64,000 nt of DNA, taken from Amycolatopsis sp. cg9. GTDB taxonomy: Bacteria; Actinomycetota; Actinomycetes; Mycobacteriales; Pseudonocardiaceae. The DNA is taken from positions 6,618,501-6,682,500 of the forward strand of contig NZ_CP166850.1 in NCBI RefSeq assembly GCF_041346945.1, in the 5' to 3' direction. The notes under the pieces are model-generated. The model saw only the letters and a program-made list of their open reading frames with translations. It searched no databases and was not told where the DNA came from. The position numbers and the translations under genes are program-made. Shown in pieces: positions 50,873 to 59,980 of the stretch. Positions within the stretch are counted from its first letter, which is position 1. Every line of letters begins with the position of its first letter.

Positions 50873-51610
50873 ATGGACGCGATCAACGACTTCATCGAGC
50901 AGTACCTGAAAGGCCCGGACGACCTGATCGAGGTGGTCCTCGGGTGGTCGCTGTTCCCCGGCATCGTGCTGACCCTGTTCCTCCTGCACGGGTTCGTCAC
51001 GTCGTGGCTCGACGTCGGCAAGAAGACGATCAAGGCGGCGCGCGCGGCGAAGGAGATCGGCGGCCGGATCACCGGCACCCCGCGCGGACGGCTGGGTGCG
51101 GCGCTCGTGACGACCGCGCTCGTGCTCGTCCTGGAAGCGGCGTGGACCTTCGCCGCCGTCGTGATGGGCAACATCCTCTACTACGCCTACTACAAGGCGC
51201 CCGCGGAGTTCCCGGGCCCGAGGCAGAACCTGTTCAGCCTGCCGCCGCACGAGCTGTTCTACCGGGTCGACTGGCTCGGGTACAGCTTCTTCAGCTCGAT
51301 CTACGTGCCGTTGCTGCTGGTGCTGCTCGTCCTCACGGTGGTGCGGCCGGCCTGGATCGGCAACCTCGGCGTGTGGATCGCGAACCTGCCGATGGTCGTG
51401 CTGGTCGTCACCACCGTGTTCGTGGTCTTCGTCGAGCTGGTTCTCGATGTCTGGTTCGGCGGGGCACCGATCGCGAAGTACCCCGAACTGGCGTGGCAGG
51501 GGAGTTTCCTCGGGATCGCCGCCGCCTTCGCCCTCGCCTCGCTCGCCGCCTTCTCGGCCGCCGCGCGGGTCCGGGGTCAGTGGGCGGTGCTGCTCGGCCG
51601 GCCGGCGTAG
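50873..51610 (+). CDS. Hypothetical integral membrane protein
   Basis: A 245-residue protein with about five hydrophobic segments: WSLFPGIVLTLFLLHGFVT, then ALVTTALVLVLEAAWTFAAV, a segment near YVPLLLVLLVLTVV, and two more towards the C-terminus. A cytoplasmic basic stretch (KKTIKAARAAKEIG) follows the first helix. ATG at 50873 after GAGGGG. No family was recognised. It converges on the MFS gene with a 34-base overlap of their ends. Confidence 0.7.
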   Translation: MDAINDFIEQYLKGPDDLIEVVLGWSLFPGIVLTLFLLHGFVTSWLDVGKKTIKAARAAKEIGGRITGTPRGRLGAALVTTALVLVLEAAWTFAAVVMGNILYYAYYKAPAEFPGPRQNLFSLPPHELFYRVDWLGYSFFSSIYVPLLLVLLVLTVVRPAWIGNLGVWIANLPMVVLVVTTVFVVFVELVLDVWFGGAPIAKYPELAWQGSFLGIAAAFALASLAAFSAAARVRGQWAVLLGRPA

Positions 51611-52815
51611 GCCTCGGAAGCGGCCAGTTCCTCGGTCCGCCGGAACGCCGCGGGCGAAAGCTGGAACCACACGAGGACCGCGCTCAGCGCCTGCACCGCG
51701 GCCACCACCACCCACACGCCGCGCAGGCTCCAGTGCGCCGCCACCAACCCGCCGGTCAGCGCGCCCAGCGGGGTCAGTCCCCAGGCCAGGGCCCGGTGGC
51801 TGGTCAGCACCCGGCCCAGGAGCGGGGCCGGGGTGAAGCGCTGGCGGCTGGACTGCGAGCAGACGTTCCAGACCAGCACCGTCGAGGTCAGGAACACCAG
51901 CACCACGCCGATCAGCGGCGGCCACGGCGGCAGCACGGCCAGCAGCAGCGGGGCCACCGCGCCCAGGCTCTGCGCCAGCCGCATCGACCACGAATAGCCG
52001 AGGCGGTCGACGATCCGCTGCACCACGAACGACGACACCACCCAGCCGACGGCCAGGCACGCCAGCAGCAAGCCGTAGCCGACCGAGCCGACGTGCAGGA
52101 TCTGGGTCGCGTACAGCACGAACATCGAGTTGCCGGCGCTGGCCGCGAACGAGCCCAGCGCGACGTTCAGGGTGATCGACCGCAGCAGCGGCGTCCGCAC
52201 CAGGTGGGTGAGCCCGGCCGAGAGGTCCCGCAGCGGGTGGGTGCGCGCGGCGACCACGGCCGTCGACGGGATGCGCCGGGTCAGCAGCAGCGCGAGCAGC
52301 GCGAACGCGGCCGCGAGCCACGCGGGCGCGCCGGCGCCGACGGCGACCAGGAAGCCGGTCAGCGGGGGCACGACGAACTGCACCACGCCCCGGTCGATCA
52401 CCGTCAGCCGCGCGTTGGCGTGGGCCAGGCGGTCCGGCTCGACGAGTTCGGGTACGAGCGCCCCGCTGGCCCCGTCGCCGAGCACCTGCGCCGAGGTGAC
52501 GACGAAGGCGACGACGAGCAGCACGGGCAGGCTCAGCGCCCCGGCCGACGCGACGGCCCCGAGCACGAGCGCGGCCCCGACCTGCACGGCGTAGGCCCAA
52601 GCGAGCACGGCGGTCCGCCGCACGCGGTCGATGAGCACCCCGGCGAACAGCGACAGCAGCAGCCACGGCGCCTGCCCGGCGACGTTGACGAGCGAAATCT
52701 CCCGCGGGTCGGTGGTGACGGACACGGCGAGCAGGGGCAGCGCGGCCAGCATCAGCCCTTCGGCGGACGAACCGGACACCGCTACGGCCTGCAACCGGAC
52801 CCATCTGCTCGCCAT
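51577..52815 (-). CDS. MFS transporter (enterobactin-exporter-like group)
   Basis: A 412-residue, twelve-helix transporter. FAGVLIDRVRRTAVLAWAYA is the loop 2-3 motif, ALVPELVEPDRLAHANARL and IDRGVVQFVVPPLTGFLV follow, all usual in the EntS/macrolide-exporter group. ATG at 52815 (MASRWVRLQ); the frame is open 12 codons further. Divergent from the EACC1/caspase pair with 116 bp between. Substrate unknown. Confidence 0.87.
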   Translation of the reverse strand: MASRWVRLQAVAVSGSSAEGLMLAALPLLAVSVTTDPREISLVNVAGQAPWLLLSLFAGVLIDRVRRTAVLAWAYAVQVGAALVLGAVASAGALSLPVLLVVAFVVTSAQVLGDGASGALVPELVEPDRLAHANARLTVIDRGVVQFVVPPLTGFLVAVGAGAPAWLAAAFALLALLLTRRIPSTAVVAARTHPLRDLSAGLTHLVRTPLLRSITLNVALGSFAASAGNSMFVLYATQILHVGSVGYGLLLACLAVGWVVSSFVVQRIVDRLGYSWSMRLAQSLGAVAPLLLAVLPPWPPLIGVVLVFLTSTVLVWNVCSQSSRQRFTPAPLLGRVLTSHRALAWGLTPLGALTGGLVAAHWSLRGVWVVVAAVQALSAVLVWFQLSPAAFRRTEELAASEAYAGRPSSTAH

Positions 52816-52931
52816 GATCACCACCCTGCCGAAGCCGGCCCCGCGACCCAAGCGATTTACGGCCGCCGACTGTTACGCGACCGGCCTCGCCGACGACAGG
52901 GTGGGGTGAATCCCCTTCGAGTGGAGGTCGA

Positions 52932-53270
52932 GTGGAGCTCACCATCAGCGCAGGCAGCGACGAACAGGCACTCGAGCAGTTTTACGACTGGCTCCGAGAA
53001 GACGTCGACGTCGTGCGTTCGGCGTCGATCAGCACCGCCGGTGGCGCGGACTCGGGGCGCATGGGCGCGTTCGAGGTCATCTGCATGTCCATCAGCTCGC
53101 TGACCGGCCTGGCCAGCCTCAGTGTCGCGTGGGCGAGCTTCCGGCGGTCCAGGAACGCCACGCCCCCGGTGACGTTCACGATCGCGAGCCCGCTGACCGA
53201 CGAACAGCTCGCCTTCTTGAAGAGCCTCGACCTGCCTTGGGAGTCGGACGCCGCGGGCGAGGATGAGTGA
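52932..53270 (+). CDS. EACC1-like effector-associated small membrane protein
   Basis: A 112-residue protein. The N-terminal part MELTISAGSDEQALEQFYDW resembles the domain called effector-associated constant component 1, found in actinobacteria next to caspases, NTPases and other effectors of counter-invader systems. A hydrophobic segment (about residues 48-68, VICMSISSLTGLASLSVAWA) followed by FRRSR would anchor it, and a C-terminal beta-like tail lies inside the cell. The start is GTG 52932 after GGAGG. It overlaps the caspase gene by 8 bases. Confidence 0.75.
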   Translation: MELTISAGSDEQALEQFYDWLREDVDVVRSASISTAGGADSGRMGAFEVICMSISSLTGLASLSVAWASFRRSRNATPPVTFTIASPLTDEQLAFLKSLDLPWESDAAGEDE

Positions 53271-55881
53271 ATTGACTGGACTGCCTGATCCCGGCGCCTC
53301 CCGGGCGGTGCTCGTGGGGGTGTCGGACTACGCCCCGCTCGAGAAACTGCCTGCGGTCAGGAACAACCTCAAGACGTTGCGCGAGGTGTTCACCGACCCC
53401 GAGCTGTGGGGACTGCCGGCCGCGCACTGCGTGTCGCTGCCCGATCCCACCTCCGTCGACGAAGTACTCGAAGCGGTGCACGCGGCCGCGGCGGAGGCCA
53501 CCGACGCCTTGGTGTTCTACTTCGCGGGGCACGGTCTGCTCGACGAGCGGTCCGACCTCTACCTCGCCCTGCCCGACGCGGCGAAAGACCGGCTCCACCG
53601 CGCGGTGCGCTACGACGACATCCGGCGTGAAATCGTCGGTACCGCCCGCGCCTGCTATAGCAAGGTGGCGATCCTGGACTGCTGCTACAGCGGCCGCGCG
53701 CTTCAGGGCGGGATGGGCGGGTCAGTCGAGCTGGCCGACCACGCCCGGGTGGACGGTACCTACCTGATGACCGCTTCGGCGGAGACGAGCGTGGCGCTGG
53801 CACCGCCCGGCGAGCACTACACCGCGTTCACCGGCGCCTTGATCGACAAGCTCGTGCGCGGGGTGCCGGACGCGCCCGAGGTGCTCGAGATGGACAAACT
53901 GTTCTACAGCGTGCGGATGGATCTGCAGGCCAAGAACTTCCCCGTGCCGCAGCAGCGGACGCGCAACGACGGAAAGGCGATCGCGCTGGTCCGCAACCGG
54001 CACCGCATCGGTCCGCGCACCGCCGCGGAACCGGCGCCTGCTGTTGTTCGCGCGCTGCCGCGGCCCCCGGCCGGACTGGAAGCCGTGCTCTGGCGCCGGC
54101 CCGCGGACCTGTATGCCGAGGTACAGGCGCTCCGGGCGCACGGGCAGGCGGAACTGGGCGAGCAGCTGCTGGCCGCCTCGGCCGCACTGCGCGCAGACCA
54201 GGAGGCCGCGTCGGTCATCGCGCTGCTCGGCCGCCAGGGGACGGGAGAGGATCTCCGGACCGCGCTGACGGCCGCGGCCCTGCGTCCGCCGGAGGAGGTG
54301 CTCCGCATCGTCGACGCGTTGTACGACTGGGATTCGCCCGAAACGGCTAGCAGGCTCGTGCGGGCCGCCGGGTCGGCCGGCTCCGCCGACGCCGCGCAGC
54401 TGGCCAGCCTCCTCCAGCGCCGCGGGCGTGCCGAGGAGCTGGTGGAACTGCTGAACGCCGCGTTCGGTGCCGCGCGGGCCGGCGGGTCGTTGATCGAAAT
54501 GGTCAACGCGTTGTGGCTGGCCGGCCTGCGCGGCGAAGTGGATCGGCTGATCGTCGACGCCTCGCGCGACCTGCCCGGCGCGGACATCGCCGCGCTGGCC
54601 GACGAACTCCGTGACGTCGGCCGGGAAGAAGTCGCGTTCGGCCTCTACGCCCGCTCCGCCGACGCCGTGGCCACGCGGTCGCCGATGGCCGTCGCGCAGC
54701 TCTGCAAGGCGATGGCCGAGGCCGGCCGCGCCGCGGACAGCGCGCCGATCGCCCAGGCCTTCGTCGAGCGCGCTCGTGATGTCGGCTCGCTCCTCGATAC
54801 GGCGACGACCTTCTGGGACACCGGGCAGGAGCCGCTCGCCGACCTGGTGCTGACCCAGGCGGCGGAAGTGCTGCCGACCCCCGGCGTCACCGCTTTCGCC
54901 ACCGCGCTTCGCCGCCGGGGTCGCGAAGACGCGGCCTACCGGGTCTGCGTGCGGGCCGCCGGGGCCCGGCCCGCCGGTTCGGTCCTGGAAATCACCGGCG
55001 CGCTGCGCGACGAGGGACGGCCGGTCGACGCGCGGAAGGTGGTGGAGGAGGTCGCCACGCGGGCCACCGCCGAGACGGTCGCCGGGCTGCTCTCCGGCTG
55101 CGAAGCGGGGGACCGGCGGCGGATCTTCCGGGCGGCGGCCGGGCGCGGGGAGGAGTTCTGCGCCGAGCTGCTGGCTGTCCTCGGACCCGCGCGGCCGGCG
55201 CTGGCCCGCGAGTTCACCGATCTGCTCGCGGGATCCGTCACCACCCATCCCGAGCTGATCGCCGTCGTCAGCGATCGGCTCGGTCTGGCGGCGAAGGAGC
55301 AGATGTTCGGCAGCCTCGTCGAAGCCGACGAGACCCAGGCGCTGATCGGCCTGCTCGCGGTCCTGCCTCCCGAGGACGCCCGGACCTTGCTGTTCCTCGC
55401 GGTCCGCGCGGGAAAGCCCACGCTGGCGGAGATTCTCGGCGCCGTGCCGGACGACGGCTCGGCGCGCGACTACCTTTCCGGCCAGCCGGTGGAACGGCTG
55501 GGCACGCTCGTGGGCGGACTGCGTGCCCGGTTCCCGGCCCGTGCCGACGCGGTGCTGTCGGAGGCCGCGGCACGCGAACGCGGGGAGCGCGCGATAGCTG
55601 CCGACGTCGCGTTCCTGTTCCGTTCCGGCGACGCCGGGGTCGGCCGCGCTCTGCTGCACCAGGCGCTGGAGGGGCGTTCGAGCACCGAGCTGAAGAGCAT
55701 CGTCGCCACGCTGCGCGAGCATGACCAGCCCGAGGTCCTGGCGGCCATGGCCGAGTGGGTGCGGGAGTTCTACGCCTGGATGGGCTCGAACGGGGACGAC
55801 GTCCTTCGCCAACTGGGTCTCCGCGACCACACGGCCCGCCGGACCTGGTTGTCCCGGCGGCGCCCGCGAGACGACGGCTGA
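53263..55881 (+). CDS. Caspase-like (peptidase C14) protein with long alpha-helical repeat region
   Basis: An 872-residue protein. Residues 12-245 form a caspase-fold protease: AVLVGVSDYAPLEKLPAV at the N-terminus, catalytic His90 in FYFAGHGL, and catalytic Cys141 in ILDCCYSGR. The rest, about 280-860, is a solenoid of TPR/PPR-like helical hairpins of about 35 residues (for example MAVAQLCKAMAEAGRAADSA). No transmembrane part or NTPase domain is seen. In related systems the caspase is triggered through a partner and kills or disables the cell; here the EACC1-like protein encoded 8 bases into the same operon is the obvious partner. Converges on the antiporter gene with a 1-base gap. Confidence 0.85.
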   Translation: MSELTGLPDPGASRAVLVGVSDYAPLEKLPAVRNNLKTLREVFTDPELWGLPAAHCVSLPDPTSVDEVLEAVHAAAAEATDALVFYFAGHGLLDERSDLYLALPDAAKDRLHRAVRYDDIRREIVGTARACYSKVAILDCCYSGRALQGGMGGSVELADHARVDGTYLMTASAETSVALAPPGEHYTAFTGALIDKLVRGVPDAPEVLEMDKLFYSVRMDLQAKNFPVPQQRTRNDGKAIALVRNRHRIGPRTAAEPAPAVVRALPRPPAGLEAVLWRRPADLYAEVQALRAHGQAELGEQLLAASAALRADQEAASVIALLGRQGTGEDLRTALTAAALRPPEEVLRIVDALYDWDSPETASRLVRAAGSAGSADAAQLASLLQRRGRAEELVELLNAAFGAARAGGSLIEMVNALWLAGLRGEVDRLIVDASRDLPGADIAALADELRDVGREEVAFGLYARSADAVATRSPMAVAQLCKAMAEAGRAADSAPIAQAFVERARDVGSLLDTATTFWDTGQEPLADLVLTQAAEVLPTPGVTAFATALRRRGREDAAYRVCVRAAGARPAGSVLEITGALRDEGRPVDARKVVEEVATRATAETVAGLLSGCEAGDRRRIFRAAAGRGEEFCAELLAVLGPARPALAREFTDLLAGSVTTHPELIAVVSDRLGLAAKEQMFGSLVEADETQALIGLLAVLPPEDARTLLFLAVRAGKPTLAEILGAVPDDGSARDYLSGQPVERLGTLVGGLRARFPARADAVLSEAAARERGERAIAADVAFLFRSGDAGVGRALLHQALEGRSSTELKSIVATLREHDQPEVLAAMAEWVREFYAWMGSNGDDVLRQLGLRDHTARRTWLSRRRPRDDG

Positions 55882-55882
55882 T

Positions 55883-57148
55883 TTACGGTTGACGCCGACG
55901 CCCTCGCCCGAGGCGGTTCGCGAGCGGAGCCGACCCGATCCCGTGCAGCACCACGCTGCCCAGGACGCAGACCACGGTGATCGTCAGCACCACGTCCTCG
56001 TCGCCGGTGGCGAGGCCGTTGACCGCGAGCAGCCCGAACACGATCGACGTCGTCCCGCGGGGGCCGAGCGCGCCGATCAGGAACCGGTCGCGCCCGGACA
56101 GGTCCGTGCGGAGCAGCGACAGCAGGACCGGGCCGATGCGCAGGACGGTCAGCGCGGCGAGGCAGAACACCGCGATCTGCCAGCTCAGCCCGAACTGGAC
56201 GACCAGCACGCTGATCGCGCCGACCACGAACCACATGCCCATGGTCAGCAGGCCGGTGACCTCCTCCAGCAGCTGCAGCTCGGCCGTCGGGCCGGTCAGG
56301 AAGTCGCGGGCCCGGTCCGGCACCTTGCGGATGTAGGAGGCGGCGCTGCCGCGGAAGACGTACCGGAACGCGATCCCGCACACGAACGAGGCCACGAACC
56401 CGTTGCCGTCGACGGCGACCGTCGCCGCGTAGGCCAGCAGCGGTGTCGTCAGCACGGCGACCCGGCGGCCCTGCGCGGACGTCCAGCCCGCCCGGGCGGC
56501 GAGGAACAGCAGGATCCCGATCAGCGCGCCGACGGCGGCCCCCACGACGACCGCCTTGATGGCGAACGGCAGCGCGGTCGCCAGCGCGTCTTCCGCGGTG
56601 TTCTGCTGGTTGTCGGTCCGCGCCAGGATCAGCGCGAACAGGAACACCGGCGAGACCAGCCCGTCGTTGTAGCCGCTTTCGATGTTGAGCACGCCGCGCA
56701 CCGGCGCCGGCAGGGAGCGGTCGCGGACCACGCGCTCGGCCGCGGCGAAGTCGCTCGGGATCACGATGCACGCGATCAGCAGGAGCAGCGGCCACGACAG
56801 GTCCGGCAGCAGCACGGCACCGAGCAGCACCGCCAGCGCGATGCTCAGCGGCATGGCGACGAGCAGGACGCGCGCGACGAGGCCGGGGGAGCGGCCCCAC
56901 AGCCGGCCGCCGCGGACCTCGGTGGCGTCGACGAACAGCAGCATCGCGAGGATCAGCTCGGCGACGTGCTGGGCGATCTCGGTGTTGAACACCTCGACCA
57001 GCGCGTCCGGCGCCACGGTCAGCGCGGCCGCGGCCCCGCACGCCACCATGAGCACCGGCGCGGCGATGTTCCACCGGTCCAGCCGCGCCGCCAGGAGCGA
57101 GCGGAGCAGGAACGCGGCCGAGAGCACCAGGAGTGCGGGGATGAACAT
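55883..57148 (-). CDS. Cation/proton antiporter (CPA1, NhaP type)
   Basis: Membrane antiporter of 421 residues with about twelve helices exchanging Na+ or K+ for H+. The ion-site signatures are IPSDFAAAERVV (the acidic residue of the discontinuous helix) and NIESGYNDGLVSPVF, plus LGPRGTTSIVFGLL near the C-terminus. ATG at 57148. Monocistronic; it ends against the caspase gene. Confidence 0.88.
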   Translation of the reverse strand: MFIPALLVLSAAFLLRSLLAARLDRWNIAAPVLMVACGAAAALTVAPDALVEVFNTEIAQHVAELILAMLLFVDATEVRGGRLWGRSPGLVARVLLVAMPLSIALAVLLGAVLLPDLSWPLLLLIACIVIPSDFAAAERVVRDRSLPAPVRGVLNIESGYNDGLVSPVFLFALILARTDNQQNTAEDALATALPFAIKAVVVGAAVGALIGILLFLAARAGWTSAQGRRVAVLTTPLLAYAATVAVDGNGFVASFVCGIAFRYVFRGSAASYIRKVPDRARDFLTGPTAELQLLEEVTGLLTMGMWFVVGAISVLVVQFGLSWQIAVFCLAALTVLRIGPVLLSLLRTDLSGRDRFLIGALGPRGTTSIVFGLLAVNGLATGDEDVVLTITVVCVLGSVVLHGIGSAPLANRLGRGRRRQP

Positions 57149-57218
57149 CGGGCTCCACGGCTCGGTCTCGGCTTGGGTCGCCGCCGAGCCTACCGTCCGA
57201 TGTGGAGGGAGACGTGGC

Positions 57219-57692
57219 TCACGGGACCACGAGGACCGGCCAATGACCCGCCCGGATGAGCTTCGTCGCGACCGAACCCGCGAACCGGTGCCCGGCCTTC
57301 TGGGACGCGCCGACCACCACCGTGTCGGCCTGGCAGCGGTCCGCCGTGTCCCGGAGCGTCGCGTACGGGTCGCCGAACGACGTCACGAACGTGGCCGGCA
57401 CCCCCAGTTCCTCGGCCGCTTCGCGCATCTGGCCGCGCAGCTCCGCCGAGAGGTGGGTGGCCGTGTCGTGGTCGATCAGCGTCGCGACGGCCGGCCGCAG
57501 CGGCAGCAGCGGGGCGTGGCAGGCGACGAAGGCGACGACCAGCCGGCTGCCTTGGCGCCGCGCCATGCCGAACGCGAAGGCCGCCGCCCGCATGGCCGTG
57601 TCGGAGCCGTCCACCCCGGCGAGGATGGCCCGCGCCGCCGGGTCGCGGCGCGGGCCGAAGTGCTCCACAGTGGATTGGAACGCCCCCTCCAT
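57219..57692 (-). CDS. Universal stress protein
   Basis: A 157-residue UspA-fold protein. ILAGVDGSDTAMRAAAFAF opens the domain and VVVGASQKAGHRFAGSVATK is the ATP-loop of the family, with G-x2-G-x9-GS replaced by a looser spacing. It begins 8 bases after the DHA2 gene stop, so pump and stress protein are co-transcribed under the divergent TetR gene. Confidence 0.87.
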   Translation of the reverse strand: MEGAFQSTVEHFGPRRDPAARAILAGVDGSDTAMRAAAFAFGMARRQGSRLVVAFVACHAPLLPLRPAVATLIDHDTATHLSAELRGQMREAAEELGVPATFVTSFGDPYATLRDTADRCQADTVVVGASQKAGHRFAGSVATKLIRAGHWPVLVVP

Positions 57693-57700
57693 CGGGCCCC

Positions 57701-59269
57701 CTACCGCGCGGCCGGTTCCGGCGCCGCGGGCTCGCCGGTCTTGTCCAGGTCGATCGTCGTGCGCAGGGTGATCGGCTTCAGCAGCAGCACCGCGAGGACG
57801 CCGACGACCGCGACGGCCGCCGAAATCAGGAAGATGTGCGCGGTCGCGTCGCCGTACACCGTGTGCACGACCGCCTGGACCTGCGGCGGCAGCGCCTTGA
57901 GGTTCAGCGCGCTGACCCCGCCCGTCGCCGCCTGCCCCGCCGGCACGTGCAGGGCGGCGGCCAGGTCGGCGGAGACGCGGTTGGCGAGGACGGCGCCGAG
58001 CACCGAGACGCCGATGGTGCCGCCGAGGGACCGGAAGAACGTCACCGACGCGCTCGCCGCGCCCAGCTCGCGCAGCGGGACGTCGTTCTGCACGGCCAGC
58101 ACGAGGTTCTGCATGGTCATGCCCACGCCGACGCCGACCACGGCCATCGCGATCCCGACGAGCCACAGCGGCGTGGCGTGGTCGACCGCGCCCAGCCCGA
58201 GGAAGCCGAGGACCAGGACGATCGTGCCGGCCACGAGGTACGGCTTGATCTTGCCGGTGCGGCTGATCAGGCGTCCGGAGACGGTCGAGGACACGAGCAC
58301 GCCCGCCATCAGCGGCATGGTCAGCAGGCCGGCTTCGGTGGGCGTGTAGCCGCGGCCGATCTGGAAGTACTGGCCGAGGAACACCGCGCCGCCGAACATC
58401 GCCATGCCGACCGCGAGGCTCGCGACGATCGCCAGCGCCGGCGTGCGCCGGACGACGATCTTCAGCGGCACGACCGGTTCGCGCACCTTCGTCTCCACCA
58501 GCACGGCGAGCGCGAGGAGCACGAGCCCGCCCGCGACCATGACAGCGGTCGGCCAGGAGAGCCAGTCGAACGAGTTGCCGACGAACGAGACCCAGATCAG
58601 CAGCACGCTCACGCCGGCCGCGATCAGCGCGGCGCCGAGGTAGTCGACCTGCACGTCGTCGCGGCGTACGGTCTCCAGCTTGAGGGTGCGCTGCAGCACG
58701 ACGAAGGCGAGCACCGCGATCGGGACGCCGACGAAGAAGCACCAGCGCCAGCCCAGCCACGGCACGTCGACGATCAGGCCGCCCAGCAGCGGCCCGCCGA
58801 CCGTGGCGACCGCCATCACGGCGCCGAGGTAGCCGTTGTACCGGCCGCGTTCGCGCGGCGGGATGATCGCCGCGATCACCACCTGGACCAGCGCCTGCAG
58901 GCCGCCGACGCCGATCCCCTGGAACGCGCGCGCGGCGATCAGCTGCCCGGTGTCCTGGCTGAACCCGCTGATCATCGAGCCGGCCACGAAGATCACGATC
59001 GCGACCTGGACCAGCGTCTTCTTGTTGAACAGGTCGGCGAGCTTGCCCCAGATCGGGGTGGTGGCCGTCGCCGCGAGCAGCGTGGCCGTGACGACCCACG
59101 TGTACTGCGTCTGGGTGCCGTTCAGCGAGCCGATGATCAGCGGCAGCGACGTCGAGACGACGGTCGAGCTGATCATGGCCACGAACAGGGCCAGCAGCAG
59201 GCCGGACAGCGATTCGAGCACTTCGCGGTGCCGCATCGCCCCGGACGGGTCGGTGGTTTCGGACTTCAT
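57701..59269 (-). CDS. DHA2 family multidrug MFS efflux transporter
   Basis: Fourteen-helix drug:proton antiporter of 522 residues. MISSTVVSTSLPLIIGSLNG is helix 1, GKLADLFNKKTLVQ motif A, and GTIGVSVLGAVLANR lies in a late helix. I use ATG 59269 (MKSETTDPSG). A 32-bp palindrome sits 29 bp upstream. The large C-terminal extracellular segment between late helices is normal for EmrB/LfrA-type pumps. Confidence 0.92.
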   Translation of the reverse strand: MKSETTDPSGAMRHREVLESLSGLLLALFVAMISSTVVSTSLPLIIGSLNGTQTQYTWVVTATLLAATATTPIWGKLADLFNKKTLVQVAIVIFVAGSMISGFSQDTGQLIAARAFQGIGVGGLQALVQVVIAAIIPPRERGRYNGYLGAVMAVATVGGPLLGGLIVDVPWLGWRWCFFVGVPIAVLAFVVLQRTLKLETVRRDDVQVDYLGAALIAAGVSVLLIWVSFVGNSFDWLSWPTAVMVAGGLVLLALAVLVETKVREPVVPLKIVVRRTPALAIVASLAVGMAMFGGAVFLGQYFQIGRGYTPTEAGLLTMPLMAGVLVSSTVSGRLISRTGKIKPYLVAGTIVLVLGFLGLGAVDHATPLWLVGIAMAVVGVGVGMTMQNLVLAVQNDVPLRELGAASASVTFFRSLGGTIGVSVLGAVLANRVSADLAAALHVPAGQAATGGVSALNLKALPPQVQAVVHTVYGDATAHIFLISAAVAVVGVLAVLLLKPITLRTTIDLDKTGEPAAPEPAAR

Positions 59270-59298
59270 GGCATCCCTTCGCACGATCCGGGCAAGTA

Positions 59299-59330
59299 TT
59301 GCTCATTGGGCAAACTTGCACAATGAGCAA
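59299..59330. promoter_or_regulatory. 32-bp palindrome, operator of the DHA2/TetR divergent pair
   Basis: Perfect 10-bp arms TTGCTCATTG and CAATGAGCAA, with inner GCAA and TTGC also symmetric; 28 of 32 positions match the complement. It lies between the pump gene and the divergent TetR gene, 26 bp before the latter. Confidence 0.78.
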
Positions 59331-59356
59331 CTTAGTCCCGTCGCTAGGCTGCCCGC

Positions 59357-59938
59357 ATGGACATCCCCGGCTCGCTGCGCGACCGCAAGAAGGCGGCGAC
59401 GCGGCAGTCGCTGCACGAGGCCGCGCTGCGCCTGGCGATGGAGCACGGGCTCGACGGCGTGACGGTCGAGGACATCGCCGACGCCGTGGGCGTGTCGCGG
59501 AGGACGTTCTCCAACTACTTCGCGAACAAGGAGGACGCGGTCCTGCACGCCGACCGCGAGCGCACCCGCGAGCTGGTCTCCCTGGTGGCGGGCCGGCCGG
59601 CCGGTGAGGGGCCGTGGCCGGCGCTGCGCGCGGCGAGCCGCGACCTGAACCGCGCGGGTGCCGCGCCCGACCGCGAGTGGGTGGCGCAGCTGCGCTTGCT
59701 GCGGCGGCACCCGTCGCTGCTGGCCCGGCAGGCGGGCGACCAGATCACCCTGGAGCGGGACCTGGCGGCCGTGCTGGTGGCGCGGGGGCACGAGCTGGCG
59801 GAGGGGACGGCCCGCTTGATGGCGGCGACGTTCCTCGCCGCGCTGCGGACCGGGGCCGTGCTGTGGCTGGAAAGCGCGGACGAACGCCCGCTGCCGGAGC
59901 TGGTGGACGACCTGCTGGGCCGCGTGCGCTTCGAGTGA
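59357..59938 (+). CDS. TetR family transcriptional regulator
   Basis: A 193-residue TetR protein; helix-turn-helix TVEDIADAVGVSRRTFSNYF at about residues 36-55. Divergent from the DHA2 pump with a large palindrome in the gap, so it probably represses the pump and itself and is released by a pump substrate. Confidence 0.9.
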   Translation: MDIPGSLRDRKKAATRQSLHEAALRLAMEHGLDGVTVEDIADAVGVSRRTFSNYFANKEDAVLHADRERTRELVSLVAGRPAGEGPWPALRAASRDLNRAGAAPDREWVAQLRLLRRHPSLLARQAGDQITLERDLAAVLVARGHELAEGTARLMAATFLAALRTGAVLWLESADERPLPELVDDLLGRVRFE

Positions 59939-59946
59939 CGGCTTGA

Positions 59947-59975
59947 GCCCGGCCCCTGATGCCCGGGGGCCGGGC
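59947..59975. terminator. Bidirectional hairpin terminator between convergent genes
   Basis: GCCCGGCCCC (59947-59956) pairs with GGGGCCGGGC (59966-59975) around a 9-nt loop. It sits between the TetR stop and the stop of the nitrilase-like gene. Confidence 0.78.
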
Positions 59976-59980
59976 GTGGC

